A stretch of DNA of 6,454 bases, taken from Candidatus Zhuqueibacterota bacterium (GTDB lineage Bacteria > KSB1 > UBA2214). The position numbers and the translations under genes are program-made. The stretch spans positions 1 through 6,454 of the forward strand of contig JAKJDB010000165.1 of assembly GCA_022706175.1 (NCBI GenBank). The letters run 5' to 3'. The number at the start of each line of letters is the position of its first letter. Position 1 is the stretch's first letter. This document shows, piece by piece, positions 1 to 5,596 of the stretch. Below the pieces are notes generated by a model. It ran no database searches. It was not told the origin of the DNA and saw only the letters and a list, made by a program, of their open reading frames with translations.

Positions 1-275
1 CGCGAACTCCTAACAAACAGCCCTGGCGGGTGGTGCAGCAGAACGCCTGTTTTCATTTTTATCTGCAGCGTTCCACTGGCTATCAGCGCAATCGGTCCCC
101 CTTGCCCTCTTTTACCATCGCTGATCTACAGCGTGTGGATATGGGCATTGCGATGTGTCACTTTCAATTGACGGCTGAAGAAATGGGCTTGAAAGGCGAA
201 TGGTGTGCAGCTGATCCGGGTCTTGCCAAGCCGAATGAAGCGGTTGACTATATCGCGAGCTGGACAGAAAAATAA
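1..275 (+). CDS. Nitroreductase-family protein, C-terminal part (5' end outside window)
   Basis: The frame is open from the left edge (first whole codon at base 3) to a TAA at 273-275, giving about 90 visible residues. The fragment opens with NKQPWR, which matches the (S)xNKQPWR segment of FMN-dependent nitroreductases, where it lies near the flavin pocket. It continues with FHFYLQR and then DMGIAMCHFQLTAEEMGLKG, the typical helix of the putative TM-nitroreductase subgroup (TM1586-like). These enzymes bind FMN and reduce nitro compounds, quinones or related substrates with NAD(P)H in the cytoplasm; the substrate here cannot be told. A GTG at base 30 could be taken as a start, but it falls after the conserved NKQPWR motif, so the gene almost certainly begins upstream of the window. 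No link in function to the downstream epimerase is evident. Family assignment is by remembered motif only. Confidence 0.82.
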   Translation, partial: RTPNKQPWRVVQQNACFHFYLQRSTGYQRNRSPLPSFTIADLQRVDMGIAMCHFQLTAEEMGLKGEWCAADPGLAKPNEAVDYIASWTEK

Positions 276-383
276 AGTCTGTGGAACTGCCGACCTCGCC
301 GGCTCTGCAAAAGGCGCGGGACTGCAGGGACCGGATGTAAATACGATGGGTCAGCTTTATATGGGCCTGTGGTTTTTTCGAAT

Positions 384-388
384 AGGAG
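384..388 (+). promoter_or_regulatory. Ribosome binding site of wecB
   Basis: AGGAG sits 10 nt upstream of ATG 399. It supports that start over the in-frame GTG at 369, which would lie upstream of this site and add ten residues absent from the family. Confidence 0.75.
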
Positions 389-398
389 CGGTGAAGCC

Positions 399-1505
399 AT
401 GAAGATTCTTTCGATTCTCGGCACCCGGCCGGAGGCCATCAAGATGGCGCCGGTCATCAAAGAGTTGGACAAGTTTCCGCAAGAGCTCACCAGTGTAATC
501 TGCGTCACGGGCCAGCATCGCCAGATGCTGGATCAGGTGTTGCAGCTGTTTGACATTCATCCGCACCTGGACCTCAATCTGATGCAGCCCGATCAGCGGC
601 TGGCAACGCTCACCGCCCGATTGTTTGAAGAGCTGGATCGAGTGGTGGAACAGGTCCGGCCGGAGTGGATTCTGGCCCAGGGAGACACCACCACTGTGTT
701 TGTTGCTGCAGTGACCGCCTATTATCACAACGTCCGCTTCGGCCATGTGGAGGCCGGGTTGCGCACCCTGGACAAGCGCCGTCCCTTTCCGGAGGAGATG
801 AACCGCCGCCTGGCTGATGCGGCGACGGACGTCTATTTTGCACCCACGGAACGGGCGCGTCAGGCGCTGCTGCATGAAGGCTTTGCGGACACGGCCATCC
901 ATGTCACCGGCAACACCATTGTCGATGCTCTGCTGGAGATCAGCCGGCGGCCCTTTGATTGGAACGGCTCTGCGCTGCGCGCCATTCCGCAGAATGAACG
1001 CATGGTGCTGATCACCGCTCATCGCCGGGAGAGTTTCGGCGAGCCTTTTCGCGAGCTGTGTCATGCCATTCGCGAGCTGGCCGGCCGGTTTGCTGAGACG
1101 GAGTTCATCTATCCCGTGCATCTCAACCCCAACGTGCGCCGGCCGGTGAGTGACATTCTCTCCGGCTTGAAAAACGTCCATCTCATCGAACCGCTGGATT
1201 ATTCCGCACTGGTCCATTTGATGAAACGGTCTCAACTGATTCTCACCGACTCGGGCGGCATTCAAGAAGAAGCGCCGACTTTCGGCGTGCCGGTGCTGGT
1301 GATGCGCGACACCACGGAACGGCCGGAAGGGGTGGAGGTGGGGATCGCCAAACTGGTGGGCACGCGTCGAGAGTCGATCGTCGCTGAAGCGGGCAAGGTG
1401 CTGAGCGAAGAGCGGTCGGGTGCGGGCAGGAAGAGCATGGTCAATCCCTACGGCGACGGCCTGGCGGCGCAGCGGATCGTAGAATTTTTGCGCAACAACG
1501 GGTGA
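399..1505 (+). CDS. wecB: Non-hydrolysing UDP-N-acetylglucosamine 2-epimerase (WecB/MnaA type)
   Basis: This cytoplasmic enzyme interconverts UDP-GlcNAc and UDP-ManNAc, the entry step to ManNAc-containing surface glycans. The 368-residue product matches the usual family length (about 360-380) and spans both Rossmann halves of the GT-B-like fold. Visible motifs in order are GTRPEAIK (8-15), VTGQHRQMLDQ (36-46), QGDTTT (94-99), HVEAGLRT (116-123), PEEMNRR (131-137), VTGNTIVDAL (169-178), TAHRRES (206-212), HLNPNVR (241-247), TDSGGIQEEAP (283-293) and TTERPEGVEVG (305-315). By analogy with E. coli WecB, Asp96, Glu118, Glu132 and His208 correspond to the catalytic set (Asp95, Glu117, Glu131, His213), so it looks active. 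ATG 399 is preferred over GTG 369: AGGAG lies 10 nt upstream and MKILSILGTRPEA is the family N-terminus. It is convergent with the glycan-type gene run, stops 29 bp apart. A related role acting on UDP-GlcNAc(3NAc)A (WbpI-like) cannot be excluded. Confidence 0.96.
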   Translation: MKILSILGTRPEAIKMAPVIKELDKFPQELTSVICVTGQHRQMLDQVLQLFDIHPHLDLNLMQPDQRLATLTARLFEELDRVVEQVRPEWILAQGDTTTVFVAAVTAYYHNVRFGHVEAGLRTLDKRRPFPEEMNRRLADAATDVYFAPTERARQALLHEGFADTAIHVTGNTIVDALLEISRRPFDWNGSALRAIPQNERMVLITAHRRESFGEPFRELCHAIRELAGRFAETEFIYPVHLNPNVRRPVSDILSGLKNVHLIEPLDYSALVHLMKRSQLILTDSGGIQEEAPTFGVPVLVMRDTTERPEGVEVGIAKLVGTRRESIVAEAGKVLSEERSGAGRKSMVNPYGDGLAAQRIVEFLRNNG

Positions 1506-1534
1506 AAGGATGCGGCTGCCGGGGGTTCGTCATT

Positions 1535-3364
1535 TTATTTCACATAACTGATCCGCAGGTGGGCTTCCTCATCTCCCGCCCTGACTCTGCAAAGGTAGGC
1601 TCCGGAAGCCGCCTCCTCGCCGGAATCTTTGCGGCCGTTCCAATGAATGGTATGGAAGCCTGCTGACTGCATTCCGTTGACCAGTCGCCGAATGATTCGA
1701 CCCTGCAGATTATAGATCGTCGCGTCCACCCAGCCTGAGGCCGGCAGGTCATAGGAAATAGTGGTCCCGGCATTGAAGGGATTGGGATAGTTGACGTGCA
1801 GCATCAAATGGCTGGGCAATTGCCGCAGGACCTTCACCATGGGCAGCAGGTGCGACTGCCCGTCGCGATCCAGCTGTTGCAGCCGATAGTAGAGCTGCCC
1901 CCAGTCGATCTCCGCATCCAAAAATGAATACTCGTGCAGTCGGGCCGAGGTGCCGTTGCCGGATACAAAGGCGATCTGCTCCCAGGTGTTGCCATCCCTT
2001 GAACGGAGCACGGTAAATCCGAGGTTGTTGGTCTCGCTGGCGGTTCGCCAGAGCAACCGTACGCCGTCTGCCTGTACGGCGGCGGTAAAGGAGACCAGCT
2101 CCACGTCCAAGACGTGGCTGTTCCCCTCCAGAACGCGGACATAGCTGTCCTTGGAAGCGGAGGCTACATCGGTGATCCCGTTGGCATTGACATCGCCGAT
2201 GGCGGCGACGCTGGTTACACTGCCTCCGGCTGTATAGTTCCAGAGCTTTTGGCCTTTGGTGGCGCCGCCGCCGCTGATGCAGATTATTTCGTCGGCGTCG
2301 GAACCGAACACAGCGTCAGGCCAGCCGTCTTCATTGATGTCCTTGACGCTGGCAGCAGACAGGACGGTAGAGACGAAGGCGACCTTCCACAGCTGCTGGC
2401 CGTTGGCGCCGGAGAGCGCATAGGCATGATCATCCGCAGAGCCGGCCAACACATCCCATTTTCCATCTCCGTTGAGGTCTGCAATGGCTGCCACGCATTG
2501 GGCGTTGGCGCCGGTGCTAAAGCTCCACAGTCTGTTGCCGTTGGCGCCGGAGAGACACTCGACCAGGTCCATATTGCTGCCCAGCAGCACGTCGGCTTTG
2601 CCGTCGTTATTGACATCCGGAATGGCGGCGATGGAGAAGACGCGGTCGCCCGCGTCATAAGGGGCTGACCAGATCGCCTTGGCGCCGGCGCCGCCCTGCT
2701 GGCCCTGGGTCGCGCCGGCGCCGGAGAGACAATAGATGAAATTATCGCACGAGCCCACGCAATCTGTTTTGCCGTCGCCGTTGACGTCCGGCAGAGCGAT
2801 GACGTTCCAGAAATCGGCGTCGCTGCTGAACTGCCAGAGAATTTTTCCCTGCTGGGCCACAGAGCCGGAGATGCAGATCATGTGATTCATGGCTGTCCCG
2901 ACCACAACATCTCCTATGCCATCCCCATTTACATCGCCCAGGGCGGCAACTGAATGGATCGCCGCAGAGTCCGCCCGTTGCCAGAGCTCGAGCCCTTCAT
3001 CCGCCGGTTTGCCGGAGATGCAATAGACGATATTGTCCTCTGAGCCGGCCACGGCATCGGGATAGCCGTCGCCATTGACGTCGCCCATGGCCTCCACGTC
3101 GGTGACGGCGCCCGATGTTTTACAGGCCCAAATTTCGCGCATGTCAGCCGAGCCGCCGCCGGAGAGACAATAGACCAGGCTGTCGGCTGATCCGGCCAGC
3201 AGATCAGGCCGACCGTCGCCGTTTACGTCCGGAAACGGGGCTACGACGTTCACCGAGTCGCCGGTTGAATAATTCCACAGCAGCTGAGCAGGGATGGACT
3301 GAGCCGGCGCAGCTACAGCCCCAACGATCATGAGCCAAGTTGCGACAAGCAGTGTTTTTTTCAT
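1535..3364 (-). CDS. Secreted FG-GAP/VCBS-repeat beta-propeller protein with T9SS type A C-terminal sorting domain
   Basis: The 609-residue product starts with a signal peptide (MKKTLLVATW..., cleavage probably near APAQS, 19-23), followed by about eight repeats (37-414) of 46-58 residues. Each carries a calcium-binding-type DxNxDGxxD loop (D46, D95, D144, D193, D250, D296, D342; degenerate at D391) and most end in YCLSG...LW, a mix of FG-GAP and PQQ-like propeller signatures. The N-terminal LLWNYSTG could supply the closing strand of an eight-bladed propeller. Next comes a fibronectin-like module with SETNNLGFTVLRSRDG (443-458), then a C-terminal domain beginning NYPNPFNAGTTISYDLP (525-541) and ending SGAYLCRVRAG, typical of T9SS type A sorting or FlgD-like tails. 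It is therefore probably exported by Sec and moved to the cell surface. The start was set at ATG 3364 because the signal peptide begins there and GAGAGGA precedes it; the frame stays open to 3466 but overlaps the upstream gene. Ligand unknown; carbohydrate binding is only suggested by context. Confidence 0.9.
   Translation of the reverse strand: MKKTLLVATWLMIVGAVAAPAQSIPAQLLWNYSTGDSVNVVAPFPDVNGDGRPDLLAGSADSLVYCLSGGGSADMREIWACKTSGAVTDVEAMGDVNGDGYPDAVAGSEDNIVYCISGKPADEGLELWQRADSAAIHSVAALGDVNGDGIGDVVVGTAMNHMICISGSVAQQGKILWQFSSDADFWNVIALPDVNGDGKTDCVGSCDNFIYCLSGAGATQGQQGGAGAKAIWSAPYDAGDRVFSIAAIPDVNNDGKADVLLGSNMDLVECLSGANGNRLWSFSTGANAQCVAAIADLNGDGKWDVLAGSADDHAYALSGANGQQLWKVAFVSTVLSAASVKDINEDGWPDAVFGSDADEIICISGGGATKGQKLWNYTAGGSVTSVAAIGDVNANGITDVASASKDSYVRVLEGNSHVLDVELVSFTAAVQADGVRLLWRTASETNNLGFTVLRSRDGNTWEQIAFVSGNGTSARLHEYSFLDAEIDWGQLYYRLQQLDRDGQSHLLPMVKVLRQLPSHLMLHVNYPNPFNAGTTISYDLPASGWVDATIYNLQGRIIRRLVNGMQSAGFHTIHWNGRKDSGEEAASGAYLCRVRAGDEEAHLRISYVK
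2123..3256 (-). repeat. Eight tandem FG-GAP/VCBS blades (coding repeat)
   Basis: Eight units of roughly 140-175 bp encode DVNGDGxxDxxxGSxDxxxYCLSG-type blades. Similarity persists in the DNA: GCCGTCGCCGTTGACGTC-like stretches recur near 2770, 3066 and 3211, and GCCGGAGAGA-like stretches near 2411, 2548, 2718 and 3164 (plus-strand reading). Blade 4 has a Gly/Gln/Ala-rich insertion (residues 214-230). Blade 8 has lost an Asp from its calcium loop (DVNANGITD) and the CLSG end. Confidence 0.85.
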
Positions 3365-3369
3365 CCTAA

Positions 3370-3376
3370 TCCTCTC
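3370..3376 (-). promoter_or_regulatory. Ribosome binding site of the propeller gene, overlapping the upstream stop codon
   Basis: Reading the minus strand, GAGAGGA lies 5 nt before ATG 3364. Its first two bases belong to the TGA stop (3377-3375) of the preceding gene, which suggests translational coupling. Confidence 0.7.
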
Positions 3377-4208
3377 ATTCTCCCCAGCCATACCAGAAAA
3401 ACAGGCCAATACGCAGATCTTCGTAACGGCGTGCATACGGGTTTTCGTATCTGCCCGTACGATCATAATAATGTCCCCAAAGGTATTCGATGCGAAGATT
3501 CAAATCCACATCGGTCCACGGCGTGATGCGAAGCCCCGGCGCCACATCCGCATGGTTGTTCCAAAAGTCGGCGTTCTTGTCGTAATAGGCATAGGCTACG
3601 CTGTAGAGATCAAAGCGGGTTTTATGCAGTCTGAGCAGCTGCAGTCCGAGTTTGGCCTCCAGATAATACACGATATTTTCGCTGTCCTTATCCAGGTAAT
3701 TGGCATCCGCATAGACCTCGCTCCAGGGCGTCAGGGCCAGTTGTTTTTTTGGTTTCCAGCCGCCCGGATCCCATCCATGCCAGAACACCAGTCCGTAGCG
3801 CCAATCCTCATACGAAGCGCTGTACGGCATGAGTTCGCTTCGATCGGTGATGTATTCACCGCGCACATAGTCGCTGTAGATCGCCAGATAGAGCTTTTCA
3901 AAAAAGCGGAGCCGGGTGCCGAACATGGTTTCCGCGCGGTTGTTCCAGAAATCCTTGTTGGCGTCGTTGCCGTAGCGCAATTTCGCATAGATATCCCAAT
4001 GCCCCAGGCCGGAGATGGGCAGGCGCAGGCCTTCGTAAAAGTGGGCCATGGTGATGGTGTTGCGGCCGTCGCGGCGCTGATAAATGGTCTCGTCATACGC
4101 CTCGGCGAAAAAGTGCATTGCGGATTTCTCCTGCGCTCCGCCCCAGCGGTTGCTGGAAAAAAACAGGAGGGTGAGGAGAAGGAACCGGATGTGACGAAGT
4201 CGGTTCAT
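3375..4208 (-). CDS. Putative outer-membrane beta-barrel protein with internal duplication, unknown family
   Basis: I do not recognise a named family with certainty. The 277-residue product has a signal peptide (basic MNRLRHIR, then LLLTLLFF, probable cleavage after about GGAQ at 26) and no further membrane helix. The rest is rich in Tyr, Trp and Phe with alternating polar/hydrophobic stretches (for example LYLAIYSDYVRGEY and DVDLNLRIEYLWG), as in outer-membrane beta-strands. Two halves are clearly related: DFWNN at 86-90 and 214-218, and YEDWRYGLVFWHGW at 133-146 against YEDLRIGLFFWYGW at 262-275, an offset of 128-129 residues. Its ATG overlaps the glycosyltransferase stop as ATGA, with AAGGAG 10 nt upstream, so the two are probably co-translated. 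The position beside a polysaccharide-synthase-like enzyme suggests glycan export or anchoring at the outer membrane. The C-terminal GLRITPW...NLRIEYLWG pattern is loosely like the NfrA C-terminal barrel, a weak impression only. Confidence 0.75.
   Translation of the reverse strand: MNRLRHIRFLLLTLLFFSSNRWGGAQEKSAMHFFAEAYDETIYQRRDGRNTITMAHFYEGLRLPISGLGHWDIYAKLRYGNDANKDFWNNRAETMFGTRLRFFEKLYLAIYSDYVRGEYITDRSELMPYSASYEDWRYGLVFWHGWDPGGWKPKKQLALTPWSEVYADANYLDKDSENIVYYLEAKLGLQLLRLHKTRFDLYSVAYAYYDKNADFWNNHADVAPGLRITPWTDVDLNLRIEYLWGHYYDRTGRYENPYARRYEDLRIGLFFWYGWGE
3381..3611 (-). repeat. Internal duplication of the barrel-like protein, second copy (residues 200-276)
   Basis: This copy runs from DLYSVAYAY through DFWNN and GLRITPW to YEDLRIGLFFWYGW, just before the stop. 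The order and spacing of the shared motifs match the first copy to within one or two residues. Confidence 0.7.
3768..3995 (-). repeat. Internal duplication of the barrel-like protein, first copy (residues 72-147)
   Basis: This copy runs from DIYAKLRYG through DFWNN and GTRLRF to YEDWRYGLVFWHGW. It aligns nearly without gaps with the second copy at 3381-3611. Confidence 0.7.
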
Positions 4209-5497
4209 GCGACGCCCGCTCCTTCATCGACCGGTTCTTCTACTTTGAACCTCTCGGTTTTATCCCAGACGCCGACGCGGTGTCTGCGGGCGTCGAGGAT
4301 GAGCGCTTTGAAAACGATATAGAGCCACAGCTGACAATAGGTGAAATACATGGCGATGGTGAGCAGAATGTTGGCCGCCGAATCTTCGCCCTCATAACCG
4401 AGCACCACGAATATTTCCAAAGTGAACAGGGCGAACGCCGACATCCACACGGCGAAATAGGGTCCTGGTACGTTCAGCACGATCAAGCCGGCGCCGCCGG
4501 CCAGAAACAGCAGCAGGGAGATCACCGTGGCGGCGAGAAAAAGGTAATACAGGGCGAAGAGATAGACAAACTCGGTGACCAAAAAACGGCTGCGGAGTTT
4601 CAGCATGGGTTTGATGAATTTGCGGATGACATAGTTGTTGCCGCGCACCCAGCGCGTGCGTTGCCGCGTCCACACCGCCAGGGTCTCCGGCTCCTGTTCC
4701 CAGGTGACGCTCAGGGGCATGAATTTGATCTGCCAGCCCGCCTGATAGATGCGCATGCTCAGTTCCGAGTCCTCGGTGATGGCGCGATCGTCCCAACCGC
4801 CGACCGCTTCAATGACCGATTTTTTAATAATGTAATTGGTGCCCGGCAGAATGGCCACGCGTGAAAGATGAAAACGGCCCGCCTGCAGAATCCACTGGAA
4901 GGCGATGGTTTCAATGTTGATGAAACGGGTCAACCAGGTATGCCGGCGGTTGACGCAACGGAACTTGCCGATGACCGCCGCCAGCGAGGGATCCTCCTGC
5001 AGGTGCATGGCGAGATAGCGCAGGGCTTTGCGTTCCGGCATGTTATCCGCATCATAGATGGCGACGAGGTCATGCGTGCAATGGCGCAATCCCTGGTTAA
5101 GCGCATAGGCCTTACCGTGGCCGGTTTCGCCGACAGGCAGGCTGACCAGTTTGATGCGCGGATCCGCTGCGCTGCGTCTGGCGATGATTTCCGCCGTGCG
5201 ATCGCTGGAGCCGTCATTGATGATCACCAGCTCGAGCCGGTCGGCGGGATAATCGAGCGCCAGGATGGTGGAGATGGTTTTGTCGATCACCAACTCTTCG
5301 TTGCGCGCCGGGATCATGATCGAAATCGAGGCCGGTTCGTGGCCGGCAGCGAGCAGCCGTTCATGTTCCCGGCTGATTTGATGACGGTAGCGGTAGCCGG
5401 CCAGGGTGAGCGCCAGCTGATAGACGATCATCGCCCAGATGACGGCCACGCTGGCGAGAAAGAGCAGGTCCAGAACCGGGTGCATGTAGGGCAGCAA
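4205..5497 (-). CDS. Membrane family 2 glycosyltransferase, processive polysaccharide-synthase type
   Basis: The 430-residue product has the layout of PgaC, hyaluronan-synthase and BcsA-like enzymes, which polymerise a nucleotide-sugar in the inner membrane and often move the chain across it. An N-terminal membrane segment (about 9-34) precedes a cytosolic GT-A domain with PARNE (63-67), DGSSD (95-99), the metal/UDP-binding DAD (149-151), PGTN (218-221), the catalytic-base TED (241-243) and QRTRW (279-283), the QxxRW signature of processive enzymes. Three or more hydrophobic segments follow (about 305-341, 347-368, 376-400), then the tail WDKTERF. No PilZ domain is visible, so c-di-GMP control by that route is not indicated. 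The TTG start at 5497 is chosen because GGAGGAG precedes it closely; ATG 5485 (MHPVLD) is the alternative, with 15 nt spacing. The stop overlaps the next ATG by 4 nt. The sugar used is not determined; UDP-GlcNAc or UDP-ManNAc are reasonable guesses. Confidence 0.92.
   Translation of the reverse strand: MLPYMHPVLDLLFLASVAVIWAMIVYQLALTLAGYRYRHQISREHERLLAAGHEPASISIMIPARNEELVIDKTISTILALDYPADRLELVIINDGSSDRTAEIIARRSAADPRIKLVSLPVGETGHGKAYALNQGLRHCTHDLVAIYDADNMPERKALRYLAMHLQEDPSLAAVIGKFRCVNRRHTWLTRFINIETIAFQWILQAGRFHLSRVAILPGTNYIIKKSVIEAVGGWDDRAITEDSELSMRIYQAGWQIKFMPLSVTWEQEPETLAVWTRQRTRWVRGNNYVIRKFIKPMLKLRSRFLVTEFVYLFALYYLFLAATVISLLLFLAGGAGLIVLNVPGPYFAVWMSAFALFTLEIFVVLGYEGEDSAANILLTIAMYFTYCQLWLYIVFKALILDARRHRVGVWDKTERFKVEEPVDEGAGVA
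4219..4224 (-). promoter_or_regulatory. Ribosome binding site of the barrel-like gene, inside the glycosyltransferase coding region
   Basis: Minus-strand AAGGAG lies 10 nt before ATG 4208, within the last codons of the glycosyltransferase. Together with the ATGA stop/start overlap it supports coupled translation and the chosen start. Confidence 0.65.
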
Positions 5498-5500
5498 AAG

Positions 5501-5507
5501 CTCCTCC
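5501..5507 (-). promoter_or_regulatory. Strong ribosome binding site of the glycosyltransferase gene
   Basis: Minus-strand GGAGGAG ends 3 nt before TTG 5497 and 15 nt before ATG 5485. Measured from its GGAGG core the gap to TTG is 5 nt, which favours the TTG start, though ATG use cannot be excluded. Confidence 0.65.
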
Positions 5508-5519
5508 GAACAGTAATGC

Positions 5520-5571
5520 CCGGGTTGCCGTCAGCCTGTTCTGAAAGAATGGATCGACCCGGCAACCCCGG
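5520..5571 (-). other. Hairpin in the leader of the glycosyltransferase gene
   Basis: The 99-bp gap before the glycosyltransferase holds an inverted repeat: CCGGGTTGCCG (5520-5530) and CGGCAACCCCGG (5560-5571) pair over 11 bp with one bulged C at 5569 or a neighbouring position. The 29-nt loop contains a small second stem, TCAG (5531-5534) with CTGA (5541-5544). No T-run follows on either strand, so it is not a standard intrinsic terminator. In the transcript it ends about 12 nt before the Shine-Dalgarno site, a position suited to an mRNA-stability or translation-control element. It matches no riboswitch class I can name. Confidence 0.5.
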
Positions 5572-5596
5572 CGAAGTGGTATGGCAGATATTTATT

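Noticed and set aside
243..275. TTGACT followed by A-rich sequence as a sigma70-like promoter for wecB
   Set aside because: No acceptable -10 box at 16-18 nt spacing, and the putative host groups often use a different promoter consensus.
303..329. Short inverted repeat (CTGCA...TGCAG plus flanking pairs) between the nitroreductase and wecB
   Set aside because: About 7 bp with a wobble and a 13-nt loop, not followed by a T-run; too weak to call a terminator or operator.
369..398. Upstream GTG start for wecB
   Set aside because: It would place the AGGAG site inside the gene and add ten residues not typical of the family.
357..1265. 302-codon open frame on the minus strand opposite wecB
   Set aside because: It lies wholly opposite a gene with complete catalytic motifs, has no recognisable domain, and its composition looks like a shadow of GC-rich codon use.
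1506..1534. Bidirectional terminator between the convergent stops
   Set aside because: The 29-bp gap is T-rich on one side but I see no stable stem that would fit.
3365..3466. N-terminal extension of the propeller protein by 34 residues
   Set aside because: It would overlap the upstream gene by about 90 bp and bury the clear MKKTLLVATW signal peptide.
3330..4322. 330-codon open frame on the plus strand opposite the barrel-like gene
   Set aside because: It covers the antisense of a signal-peptide-bearing gene with clear internal repeats and good ribosome sites, and its translation shows no coherent domain.
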